Position numbers and translations under genes: made by a program
DNA from: Mangifera indica
Taxonomy: Eukaryota; Streptophyta; Magnoliopsida; Sapindales; Anacardiaceae
Length of the DNA stretch: 64,000 nucleotides
Direction of reading: 5' to 3'
NCBI RefSeq assembly: GCF_011075055.1
Contig: NC_058143.1
Span: forward strand, 7,331,057 to 7,395,056
Part shown: positions 8,660 through 19,409 of the stretch, piece by piece
How positions within the stretch are numbered: position 1 is the first letter of the stretch
Layout: each line of letters opens with the position of its first letter
Notes under the pieces: model-generated
What the model saw: only the letters and a program-made list of their open reading frames with translations
Database searches by the model: none
Told to the model about the DNA's origin: nothing

Positions 8660-10080
8660 ATGCAACGTCCTTCTCTCTTGGCTGCAACTCCCTTGCACCA
8701 AAATAGTATGGTTTCTCCTGCTATAGGGAAGGCGTCTGATTCTGCTCCTTGCTTGGCAAAGCATGCAAAAGTGGCTGGAAAGGGGGTGAAGAGGGTTTCA
8801 TGGAACTCTCTCTTCACCCCTAAGAAGTCTAATGTAAAGCTGGAGTTTTTTGAACCTAAAGGGAAAGACACTAAAGGGCGGATTTGTGTGGCACCTCCAC
8901 AAGAAGTTGCTGAGCAAGGTGCAATAAAGTGGAACACATGTGCTGTAGGTTTTTTCCTTGGCAAAAGGCCACCATTCTTGACGGTCAAAAGAGCATTGGA
9001 GAAGATGTGGACTGCTTATGGCCTCATAGATGTCATGACTTCGGGCCAAGGTGTTTTTATTCTAAAGTTTCAAGATATTGAGGGAGCTTCAAGAGCCGTG
9101 GAAGAGGGACAACTTACCATACAAGGACAGCTGTTTCTCGTTCGGAAATGGACTACAAACCTCCCTATGGTGATTAATGATGTAAAGAAGATGGCTATAT
9201 GGGTTAGAATGTATGGCATTCCCCTTGAGTTTTGGACTTCGAAAGGGCTCAGCTACATAGCAAGCGCAATTGGAAGTCCTCTATATATGGATTCCATTAC
9301 TGAAGAAGGGATAAGATTGGAGTATGCTAGAGTTTGTATTGAGATAAAGGTGGATTCGGAATGCCCCGAGTCTATTAGCCTAGCTTTGCCAAATGGAGAA
9401 TTCGTGGTAATCAATGTGGAATATGCTTGGAAACCTATAAAATGCATTGGATGTCAATGTTTTGGACACTCCACAGCAAGTTGCTCATTAACATCTAAAC
9501 AAGGTGATGACATAACTCCATGAAATTCATTGAAGGAAGGGGCTGGATTTGTGTTACCTACGAGACTTCATGGGAAAGACAAAATGGTGCAAGTAACAAG
9601 AGGCTATGATAAGAAAACCAATGGCAAATTGGTGGAGATGCAAAAACCTATGGGAAAAATTTGTTAATGCATAAGAGTAATAGATTTTCTGCCTTGGCTA
9701 TTAAGGAGTCTCAAGAGCTGGAAAAAGATAAGATAATGTCGAATCAGGAAGTAAAGCTTGGGAACACCTCAGGTGATGCAAATATGGAAGGAAAGAGGTA
9801 TGAAAGTGAAGCTAGCACGTCGAAAGAGCCTTGTCCTCCCTTGGCAGCAAGTGTGAGTGCACGGGAGAGTGAAGTATCTCCCATAAACACAAATCTGAAT
9901 TTGAGTGATATGGAGGACATGGATCAAGTAGCCTCTCCAGCAATGGTTCCATTTGGTGGAAAACTTAAGGTGGATGAGATGGATTTTAGGAAGGAGGATG
10001 CTGATTTGAAGAGTAGGAACTTGGGGAAGAAATCGGCAAAGCAAAGGAAAGCAAATTCCCCACCCCATTCTTCCAAATGA
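8660..10080 (+). pseudogene. L5 ORF1 (RNA-binding protein, broken)
   Basis: ATG at 8660. The protein has a DUF4283-type RNA-binding region (SWNSLFTPKKS, AVGFFLGKRPPFLTVKR, LPMVINDVKKMAIWVRMYGIPLEFW), then the CCHC knuckle CIGCQCFGHSTASC near 9440-9483, then a Lys/Ser/Glu-rich tail ending PFGGKLKVDEMDF and a basic end. A TGA at 9521-9523 (Arg expected) and a frame change near 9660 break it. The tail frame 9661-10080 is open and its stop overlaps the ORF2 start as ATGA. ORF1 proteins bind LINE RNA and form the particle with ORF2. Confidence 0.88.
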
Positions 10081-11741
10081 CCAAATTTGCATGCTGGAAT
10101 ATTAGGGGCCTTAATACTCCTATCAAGCAAAAGGAGGTTAGACATCTTATTCTTCAGAATAATATTGATTTCATGGCTGTATTAGAAACTAAAGTAGGGT
10201 CTCATAATTTTTCAAGAGTGACAAGTAATATTTTGAGAGATTGAGAGTATGACAATAATAATGGGGTCTGCTCTAATGGGAGAATTTGGATAGGATGGAA
10301 TAAGGAAGCTATCCGTATAGACATTAAAGAAAAGGCTCCCCAATTCATTCATTGTGAAGCATGGTTAGTGAAGGAGAAAACCCAAGTGGCTATATCAATA
10401 GTGTATGGGTTTAACCAACCTTTGGAGAGGAAAACTCTTTAGAGGGAAATTATTAAACACTCAAATCAGATGGGTAGTAAACCTTGGCTAATTATGGGTG
10501 ATTTCAACACAATTAGAGGTCCAAATGAAAAAATAGGAGGGGCTATGTGGGGAGATACTTATTGTGATGATCTAAACAATTGTTGTGGAGAAGCAAACTT
10601 AGATGACTTGAGGTTTATGGGGAACCATCTCACGTGGAGTAATTCTAGTGAAGTGCAAAGGAGGATAGCATACAAATTGGATAGAGCTCTTGTCAATGAA
10701 TATTGGAGTGATGTATTTGCGAATTCTTTTGCTAGTTTTCTCAATCCTTCTATTTCAGATCATTCTCCTTGTGTGGTGACTTGTGGGGGTGGTGAGGAGA
10801 GGAGAAAGGTCCCATTCAAGTTCTACAATATGTGGGCGAATCATGAAAGCTTCCTCAATGTTGTAAGGGAGGCTTGGAAAGAGGATTATGAGGGCAGCCC
10901 TATGTTCAATCTTGTCAACAAACTCAAGGGATTAAAAGGTGTTTTAAGGAAGTTGAATAAAAATGGCTTTTGGAATATCTTCGAAAAGGTGGTGGAAGCA
11001 AAAAATAAACTGGAGAGTGCTCAAAATAGACTCCAAATCTACCCTCTTGATGAAGATTTAGCTAAGGAAGAAAAAACATGGCTGGATAACTATAGTAGAC
11101 TTAGTGAAGCTGAAGAATCCTTGGCTCGTCAAAAAGTAAAGGTCCATTGGCTTCAAGAAGGGGATCAAAACACCAAATACTTCTTCAAATGTATTAAAGC
11201 ACGAAAGGATTAGAAATTCTATTAAAGGAGTATGCCTTGATGATGGGACTTTTGTAAGTGACATGGGAGAAGTTAAAAAGGAGTTTGTAAGCTACTTCAA
11301 GAAGGTTCTCAACTCCACGGATTCTTGCAAATCAAACATTGAGGAAATTCAAAGGCTGGTTACATTCCAAATGGTGCACCAAGATAAGGAGATGATGATC
11401 AAGGAAGTGGAGGAGGAGGAAATCAAATCCACTATTTTCGCTATGGACAACAATAAAGCCCCGGGGCTGGATGGATATGGTGCATTCTTCTTTAAGGTAG
11501 CTTGGGAGATTGTGGGGAGTGATGTGATCAAAGCAATCAAGCATTTCTTCTCCTCGAGTCATCTCCTTAAAGAGGTAAATTGTACTATCCTTGCTCTTGT
11601 TCCTAAGGTGGCTAACTCTTGTATGTGCAAGGACTATAGGCCTATAGCTTGCTGCAACACTATTTACAAATGTATCTCCAAGATTCTTGCAAACCATCTT
11701 AAAGTTATCCTCCCTAACTTCATTGATAAAGCTCAAGGAGC
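10077..11741 (+). pseudogene. L5 ORF2, endonuclease and first RT motifs (broken)
   Basis: ATG at 10077 overlaps the ORF1 stop. The endonuclease starts MTKFACWNIRGLN, followed by FMAVLETKV (catalytic Glu), WLIMGDFNTI (Asp/Asn) and ISDHSPC (Asp-His). Then come the linker, DNNKAPGLDGYGAFFF and NCTILALVPKVANS of the reverse transcriptase. In-frame stops lie near 10241 and 10439, and a frameshift occurs near 11210. G2 interrupts it at KAQG|A of the RT; the rest resumes at 19410. Confidence 0.9.
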
Positions 11742-12732
11742 TGGTGCATATCCATCAAGGCAATGCAACAATTCACAAACTCAAATCTGGAAATTAATGT
11801 TCATATGGCACAGTAGCACTTATCTTCCAATTTAACCAATCAAATGACCTCCAAAACATACAAAGTATAGATCATTGGAAAGGGTATTCAAAGAGCTTTC
11901 TAAGGTATATTATAGCAATCACAACTCAACCAACAAGACATTCAAAACTTGTTTCAAAGTTTCATGGCAAAATCTGAAAATGGCAAAATCACACACTGTA
12001 AACAGTATCCGGGCATACAACACACATTCATACTTTGGATTTCAAGGGTAACAAGAAAGTTAACCAAGGCATAAAGGAAATTTCCACCAACCTTGGGGTC
12101 TTCCACCACTAATTCTTCCTCCAAGATGAATTGGATAAAGGAAAAAACAACTAAAGAAAAACTACAAAGCTTTACTTGAATAATTCATTATCAAAGAAGT
12201 CTAACTTTTACAAGTGAAAATCCACTTTCATATATAAGAGCAAGTGGTGGCAAAAATTGTGCATTAATTTGACATGGAAGTTTTTCCCTTCATTTAAGCT
12301 TAACCATTCATTCAATACTAAGGCCATACCATATTAATTGAAGAAAACAACAAAAGGGAACAACTTTTCCCTAAAAGGTGGAACTATGTCCACCAACTAA
12401 AGTTACTTGCTTCCCATTTAGTTGCAATCCAACTAAATGGGCTTCATGGCATCTTGGGCTCCATTTAAGTGATGGAGGGCTGCCTCATCTACTTGGGCTT
12501 CAAGTGGGCTTGTAGTTGGCTTCTTGGACTCATTTAAGTTTCCATTTCATTAAGGCTTTGGATGCAAGTAATGAGATTGCACCCAAAAGTAAAGTTGGGC
12601 CAATGTGGAAAAAGCAATGAATCTTTGGGCTTGCATAGAGCTAATTCTTCATTCTCAATGGTAGCTTGAGCCAAATGGAGATTTGATAGAGACTTAGAAG
12701 CTAGGGTTGGAGAGGTAGCCGAAAATACATCA
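11742..12732 (-). repeat. G2 3' LTR
   Basis: A 991-bp LTR, TGATGTATTTTCGG to ATATGCACCA in element orientation. It contains the end of the pol frame (stop near 12534) and a TATA-like TTATATATGAAAG near 12230 on the minus strand. The polypurine tract adjoins it at 12733. Confidence 0.92.
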
Positions 12733-13391
12733 TCCCCCCCGGCTTGGGAAGGACTTGCCCTCAAGTCTTCAAGGTGGCTATCCTCCATGTATGGTGAAAG
12801 ATCTCCAATGTTGAAGGTGGCCGAGACTCCTCCCATTTCATCAGGAAGATTCACCTTGTATGCATTGTCATTCACCCTCTCAAGCACTTCAAATGGTCCA
12901 TCAGCCCTTGGAGCTAGCTTACTCCTCCTTTTGCTTGGAAATCTCTCTTTTCTCAAATGCACCCAAACCAAGTCACCCGGTTTGAAAATGGATGGCTTCC
13001 TATGCTTGTTGATCTTCCTCTTGTGAGCTTCATTGGCCTTCATGATTTGAAATTTGATGGTTTCATGGAGCTTCTTCATGGCAGCAGCTTTCTCCTTGAC
13101 ATCCTTGTGAACTTGCACATCAAGAGGTAAGGAAGTTAGATCCAAAGGAGTTAAGGGATTAAGGCCATAGACTACCTCAAACGGAGAGTGATCGGTTGCT
13201 GCGCTTGGACTCCTATTGTAGGAAAATTTAGCTTGAGCAATCTTCAAGTCTCAATCCCTTAAGTGCTTGTTAACCAAAGTCCTCAAGATTGTTCCCAAAG
13301 TCCTATTAGTTACTTCGGTTTGACCATCGGTTTGAGGGTGATGAGAGGTGCTAAACATGAGCTTGGTTCCCATTTTGCTCCATAATGTCCT
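12534..13391 (-). pseudogene. G2 integrase C-terminal half and LTR-encoded tail
   Basis: This continues the integrase after two nonsense codons, at 13392 (Trp to TAG) and near 13248 (Trp to TGA). It encodes the end of the catalytic core (KFSYNRSPSAATDHSPFEVVYGLNPLTP), a GPF-type domain (FKPGDLVWVHLRKERFP, APRADGPFEVLERVNDNAYKVNLP) and VSATFNIGDLSPYMEDSHLEDLRASPSQAGGDD. The last Gly-Gly is written by the polypurine tract; the frame then runs about 66 codons into the LTR (DVFSATSPTLASKS to NEMET). No clear chromodomain is visible. Confidence 0.88.
12733..12742 (-). promoter_or_regulatory. G2 polypurine tract
   Basis: On the minus strand CCGGGGGGGA lies directly before the LTR start TGATG. It primes plus-strand DNA synthesis in LTR elements and here also codes for Gly-Gly. 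Confidence 0.85.
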
Positions 13392-16300
13392 CTAAAAGTG
13401 GCTCAAGAACTTAGTGTCTCGATCCGAAACTATGGTTCTTGGAATTCCATGTAGCTTCACCACTTCCTTGAAGAACAATTCAACCACCTTGCTAGCATCT
13501 TCAGTCTTGGAACAAGGGATGAAGTGGGCCATTTTAGAGAATCTATCTACTACCACCATTATAGCATCCTTTCCCCTTTGAGTTCTTGGAAGAGCCACAA
13601 TAAAATCCATGCTAAGATCCTCCCATGGCTGCTCCGAAATAGGTAAAGGCATGTAAGGACCAGGTTTGAAATGAGACTTGGACCTTTGACATGTGCCACA
13701 CCTTGCAATAATGGCTTGGACGTCACTCACCATCTTAGGCCAATAGAAATGCTCTTTAAGCATGTCTAAGGTCTTATTTATGCCAAAATGACCTGCTAAT
13801 CCACCACCATGTGTCTCCCTAATGAGAAGTTCCCTAAAAGAGCTCTTAGGGATGCATAATTTAGCTCCTTTGAAAAGAAAACCATCATGGACAGAATAGT
13901 CTTCATATGCCCCTCTAGACCACTTCTTCATGATCTCCCAAAGCTTATCATTTTCATTGTAATATTGTCTCATAAGCTGGAAACCTAGAACTCTTGCATC
14001 AAGAATGGATAACAAGTAATGCCTTCTTGAAAGAGCATCGGCAACTACATTGGAAGAACCTTGTTTATATGCTGAAACAAAGGAGAAAGACTGGAGGAAT
14101 TCCACCCATTTAGCATGCCTTGAACTTATCTTATGTTGGCTACTAAGAAACTTCAAGGCTTGGTGATCGGAATGAAGCACAAATTGTTTAGGCCTTAGGT
14201 AATGACTCCAATGATCAAGGGCTTTAACAATTGCATAGAATTCTTTGTCATAGGTGGAGTATCTTCTCTCAGACTCATTGAGCTTCTCATTAAAGTAAGC
14301 AATGGGCCTTTTGGCTTGAGTTAGCACTGCCTCAATGCCAACTCCACTTGCATCACATTCCACTTCAAATACCTTATCAAAATCAGGTAGAGCAAGTATG
14401 GGGGCTTCACATAACTTCTTTTTAACCTCTTCAAATGCTTTGGAGGCTGTCGTGGACCATTCAAACCCATTTTTCTTCATACATTCAGTGATGGGAGCCA
14501 TGAGAGTGCTAAAATTAGGCACAAAACGTCTATAAAAAGAAGCAAGGTCGTGGAAGCTCCTAACTTCAGTGAGAGTCTTTGGTTGGGGCCAAGTTTTAAT
14601 GGCATCTACCTTGGATTGATCTACTTGAATGCCATCTTTAGAAACTACATATCCAAGGAACACAACTTGGTCTACAAAGAATTCACACTTCTCTTCTTTT
14701 GCATATAACTTATTTTTTCTCAACACATCAAAAACACTTCTCAAATACAAGACATGATCATCAAGAGTTTTGCTATATACTAATATGTCATCAAAATAAA
14801 CAATAACAAATGCACCAATGTAAAGTTTCAGTACCTCATTCATAAGCCTCATGAAAGTGCTTGGAGCATTTGAAAGGCCAAAGGCCATAACCAACCATTC
14901 ATATAAGCCTCCCTTAGTCTTGAAGGATGTCTTCCATTCATCTCCTTCTTTCATCCTTATTTGATGGTAGCCACTCCTTAGATCAATTTTGGAGAAGACA
15001 CAAGCACCATGTAACTCATCAAGCATGTCATCAAGTCTAGGGATGGGATACCTATACTTGATGGTTATATTGTTAATGGCTCTACTATCCACACACATCC
15101 TATATGAGCCATCTTTCTTAGGAACAAGTAGGGCTAGAACGGAACATGGACTCATGCTAGACTTCACAAAGCCTTTTTCAATCAATTCTTCCACTTGCCT
15201 TTGCAACTCTTTAGTCTCCATGGGATTGCATCTATAGGCTGGCTTATTAGGCAATGGTTCACCCGAAACCAAGTCAATTTGATGCTCAATGCCTCTTATA
15301 GGAGGGAGGCCGGATGGAAGCTCTAGTGGGAACACATCTTCAAATTCAGCCAAGAGAGATTGAACTAAGGGATGGGCTTCTTTCTTCTCATGTTTGAGCT
15401 CCCCTTCAAGTATAAGTAATGCAAAGACAGGTTGCAAACTCAAAATAGCCCTTTCTACTTGCTGCCCATTCATATACATACTCTCCCTTTTAGCTTCTTT
15501 CCCTTTGATAGCCTTGTTAGCTTCTTGGGGACTAAGAGGGAGCAAAGTAATGGTCTTCCCCTTGAATTTGAAGGAATAAGTGTTCTTTTTACCATTATGA
15601 GTTACTTCTCTATCAAATTGCCAAGGTCTCCCTAGCAACAAATGGCATGCATCCATGGGAACTACATCACACACAATCTCATCTTGGTAATGTTTGCCAA
15701 TGGAGAAGGAAACAAGTACTTGTTTGGCTACTTGGAGGCTGGTCCCATTGCTCAACCATTGGAGCTTATATGGTTGAGGATGAGGTATGGTAGACAATCC
15801 AAGTTTCTCCACTAATGTAGATGAAGCCACATTTGCACAACTTCCACTATCTATAATCAAAGAACACACCTTGCCTCCAATGGTGCATCTTGATTGGAAA
15901 ATTTGGAGCCTTTGTTCCTCATGTGGAAAGGACTTGGAATGCAATGCTCTTCTAATCACTAACATCTCTCCTTCATCAGCCCTTTGCATGACCTCTTCTT
16001 CTTCTTCTTCGGCAGCTCCATCTTCATGGCCATAATCTACATTTTCTTCATCTTCTTGAAGAGATTCTTCAATAGCTCGAATCTCCATCAATGACAAAGT
16101 TCTTCTATTTGGGCATTCGGCTTGGGAGTGTCCATAGCCTTGGCATTTGAAGCATTTTTTATTGGAGAGATCAAGTCTTCCCATAATTGGTTTGTTCTTG
16201 CTAGGTTCTACCACCTTTTCTTTCCCTTTCTCCTTGGAAGTGATTTCGGCAGCCTTATAGTTGGATGGGGAACCCTTTTGAAAGGTGGTTCCCTTGTTGA

Positions 16301-16681
16301 AAGGAGGACTTTTGTAGAATGAAGTCCCCTTGGTAAATGGCTTGGCAACCGTAGACTTCATGGCCTTCTTTTGCTTCTCCACCTTAATAGCCAACTTACA
16401 AACCTCTTCAAAAGTGCAATATGGTTGCAATTCTACCATATGAGCAATGTCTTGGTTTAAGCCACCAATGAATCTTGCAATGGTTTGCTCTTTCACTTCC
16501 GGCAGCTCACTTCTCATTAATAGCTTCTCAAACTCCCTTATGTAATGCTCTACTCCATCACTTCCTTGCTTAAGGGTGTGTAGCTTGAGGTAAAGATCTT
16601 GTTTATGGTTGTCCAGAAGGAATCTTCTCTTCATAAGCTTATTTAGTTTCTCCCAAGATCTCACTCTCTCTTTACCATCCC
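13392..16681 (-). pseudogene. G2 gag C-terminus, protease, RT, RNase H, integrase core
   Basis: An open frame of about 1,090 codons. In order: the end of gag (RSWEKLNKLMKRRFLLDNHKQD, EFEKLLMRSELPE), the CCHC knuckle CFKCQGYGHSQAEC, protease with IIDSGSCANVAS, RT with [19 protein letters not shown] and YFDDILVYS (14781-14798), RNase H (VECDASGVGIEAVL, YSTYDKEFYAIV, LHSDHQALKFL), then the integrase HHCC zinc finger (H-HFGINKTLDML-C-TCQRSK) and core (DFIVALPRTQ, VSDRDTKFLSHF). It ends at a TAG replacing Trp. Only this and a second Trp-to-TGA change, plus LINE L6, disable pol. Confidence 0.92.
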
Positions 16682-17623
16682 TTTTTTTTTTTTGGTAAGT
16701 AATTAATGATTTTTATACCAAAGACAAAATGTACATATTGGTTTATCTAGGACAATGTCCCTAGATTAAACCTAACACAAGCATACCTAGGACATGCCCC
16801 TAGGTTATGCCAACAATCATGCATGTAACACAAGAGTACAAACAAGAAGCAAATAGGCTCAAGCTAAGTACAACCAAAAACTCAAAGCTACGGATAAGGA
16901 AAGCAAACAACCAAAACTACAAGCCATACGAAATCACATAAGCATAAAACTAGCTATAAGAAAACAAGACATTACAATTCCAATATCCGGAAATCAGCAA
17001 GTTAACAAAATATGGATCTCGGCAAGTCCCATATCAATGCAATGGAGTCATTTACGGAAGATCTTTGAATGTTTGATAAGGACAATGTTCTAGCTTTCAC
17101 ACAATCCTTGATGGCGGCAATGATCCTTTCTTGCGGAGATTTGTTCCTACCAAAGTATACATTGTTGCGTTCAACCCATATGTAGTATAAAGTGGCACCA
17201 AAGCAAAGCTTACAAATGATGTGTAGAAGTTTATCTCCCTTCCATTTGTATGAGTAAACCGCCAAGAGGATGAACAAAGAAATTTCCGGAGGACCAAGAT
17301 AAACAACCAGAAGATGCAAAAAGTATAGAAATGATAAGAACAAGCTGGACCGAAACTGAAAACTAAATGCAAGGACACAAAACAGAAGAGACTACAAACT
17401 AGATTAGGAAAACAAAAACCGAGAGGGTGGAAGCAAGGAGAGGACTGCCATGAAAGGAGGAAAACCGGTGACCAAGGGGTCTCCGGGCTGGAGGTTGTGC
17501 CGGAAGGGACACCAACCAGTGGAGGAAGAAGGTGGCAGATTGAAAGTTAACAAAAGGTGGTAGAGATCCTAGAGAGAAGGGAGAGCATTTTCTCTCTCTT
17601 TGTTTCCCTTCCCCACGTTTTTT
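16682..17623 (-). mobile_element. LINE L6: LINE with its middle deleted
   Basis: A ~940-bp LINE on the minus strand with complete ends. The 5' end (17623) has the conserved CTCTCCCTTCTCTCTA block and hairpin; the 3' end has both stem-loops and a 12-base poly(A) at 16682-16693. A duplication TTTACCATCCCTTTT flanks it (16671-16685, 17624-17638). At 17249/17250 the 5' UTR joins directly to the end of ORF2. Compared with L7, bases 36028-41105 are missing. The rest is almost identical to L7 by eye, so it derives from a very similar source. Confidence 0.92.
17002..17343 (-). pseudogene. L6 fused frame: 5' UTR sequence joined to the ORF2 end
   Basis: The deletion joins a short 5' UTR frame (FLHLLVVYLGPPEISLF) in phase with the last ~80 residues of ORF2 (WKGDKLLHIICKLCFGATLYYIW to WDLPRSIFC). 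It lacks endonuclease, RT and most of the zinc-binding domain. It is probably a by-product rather than a working protein. Confidence 0.6.
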
Positions 17624-18193
17624 TTTACCATCCCTTTTCCTTTGCTTCTTAAGATTTTCCCACCACAAGGATGCATAATCTTTGAATTTCAAGATGACAA
17701 GTTTACATTTCTTCTCATCCGAATATCCCTTATATTCAAAAACTCTCTCTATGGCATGTAACCAATCAACAAAATCATTCGGACTCATGCTCCCTTCGAA
17801 TTCCAGAATTTCAATCTTTAAACCCCTATCATCATCCTTTTCTCTCCTAGGTGGCCTCTCTTGTTCTTCCTCACTTGAATAATCATGAAGCATCAATTCC
17901 TCTCTATGATGTCTAGGAGGAGGAGGGGAAGGTCTAATATGTCTTCTTGGTTGATGTAGTTGGGTTGGGTGAGGTGGAGGAGGGGGTATTTGGCTTTGTG
18001 TTGAAGTTTGGGGCTGTGATAAGGGTGCCCTACTTTGAGTGAGGGTCAAGTCCCTCATCATTTGCATCATTTGATTCATTTGGTCCTTAATGACCTTAAG
18101 TTCTCCTTTGATCTCTTCTTTTAATGTCATGTGGGCAAATTCCCAAGGATGAGGAGGTGAGGAGGATGAGGATGAAGTTCTTTTATGGGACAT
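17624..18193 (-). pseudogene. G2 gag N-terminal part
   Basis: From ATG at 18193 (MSHKRTSSSSSSPPHPWEF): a Pro-rich stretch with RRHIRPSPPPPRHH, an acidic run, then the start of the capsid region (DFVDWLHAIERVFEYKGYS, YASLWWENLKKQ). It is open to the L6 insertion and continues at 16681. It is nearly identical to G1 gag except for the insertion. Confidence 0.9.
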
Positions 18194-18416
18194 TTGTGGT
18201 AGTGGCTAGTAGGTAAAGGTTAATGGTTATAAGGGTTTAAGGGTTGGGGTGAGTATTGGTAAGTGTTTAGGTTAAGAAAGGTTTGTGTTTAAGGCAAATT
18301 ACGGTTCTGTAAACAGTAATTTGTAGTGAACAGTAAATTTCGGGAGGTGAACAGTAGCTCCGGGAGATAGAAATCAGTCAACAAATCACACAAACAACCT
18401 AGGCTCTGATACCAAA
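18194..18416 (-). promoter_or_regulatory. G2 leader with primer-binding site
   Basis: The leader has three repeats of a GTGAACAGTA-like motif and, at 18402-18414, the complement of TGGTATCAGAGCC. This is the 13-nt match to the 3' end of initiator tRNA-Met, lying two bases from the LTR. Reverse transcription would start here. Confidence 0.9.
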
Positions 18417-19409
18417 TGGTGCATATCCATCAAGGCAATGCAACAATTCACAAACTCAAATCTGGAAATTAATGTTCATATGGCACAACAGCACTTTATC
18501 TTCCAATTTAACCAATCAAATGACCTCCAAAACATGCAAAGTATAGATCATTAGAAAGGGTATTAAAAGAGCTTTCTAATGGTATATTATAGCAATCACA
18601 ACTCAACCAACAAGGCATTCAAAACTTGTTTCAAAGTTTGATGGCAAAATCTGAAAATGGCAAAATCACACACTGTGAACAGTATCCGGGCATACAACAC
18701 ACATTCTTACTTTGGATTTCAAGGGTAACAAGAAAGTTAACCAAGGCATAAAGGAATTTTTCACCAACCTTGGGGTCTTCCACCACCAATTCTTCCTCCA
18801 AGATGAATTAGATAAAGGAAAAAGCAACTAAAGAAAAGCTACAAAACTTTACTTGAATAATTCATTATCAAAGAAGTCTAACCTTTACAAGTGAAAATCT
18901 ACTTTCATATACAAGAGCAAGTGGTGGCAAAAATTGGGCATTAATTTGACATGGAAGCTTTTCCCTTCATTTAAGCTTAACCATTCATTCAATATTAAGG
19001 CCATACCATATTAATTGAAGAAAACAACAAAAGGGAACAACTTTTCCCTAAAAGGTGGAACTATGTCCACCAACTAAAGTTACTTGCTTCCCATTTAGTT
19101 GCAATCCAACTAAATGGGCTTCATGGCATCTTGGGCTCCATTTAAGTGATGGAGGGCTACCTCATCTACTTGGGCTTCAAGTGGGCTTGTAGTTGGCTTC
19201 TTGGACTCATTTAAGTTTCCATTTCATTAAGGCCTTGGATGCAAGTAATGAGATTGCACCCAAAAGTAAAGTTGGGCCAATGTGGAAAAAGCAATAAATC
19301 TTTGGGCTTGCATGGAGCTAATTCTTCATTCTCAATGGTAGCTTGAGCCAAATGGAGATTTGATAGAGACTTAGAAGCTAGGGTTGGAGAGGTAGCCGAA
19401 AATACATCA
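18417..19409 (-). repeat. G2 5' LTR
   Basis: A 993-bp partner of the LTR at 11742-12732 with the same termini. It ends next to the primer site (18402-18414) and its other end borders L5 at GGTGC. It still carries the open coding stretch of the pol tail, which from this LTR has no upstream frame. Confidence 0.92.

Larger units (their letters stand above)
11742..19409 (-). mobile_element. Gypsy G2: near-complete autonomous-type element
   Basis: A 7.67-kb element on the minus strand: LTRs of 991 and 993 bp, primer site, gag, protease, RT, RNase H, integrase and polypurine tract. It sits inside the L5 RT frame with flanks GGAGC (11737-11741) and GGTGC (19410-19414), a 5-bp target duplication with one change. 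The two LTRs differ at 8 places over their first ~200 bases, so the insertion is not very young. LINE L6 is inserted in gag. Reading of pol into the 3' LTR and the integrase tail (VSATFNIGDLSPY) resemble chromoviruses of the CRM type; that assignment is inference. Confidence 0.92.

Noticed and set aside
16682..17623. L6 as a processed, spliced LINE transcript
   Set aside because: The missing part does not start with GT or end with AG relative to L7, so splicing is not supported.
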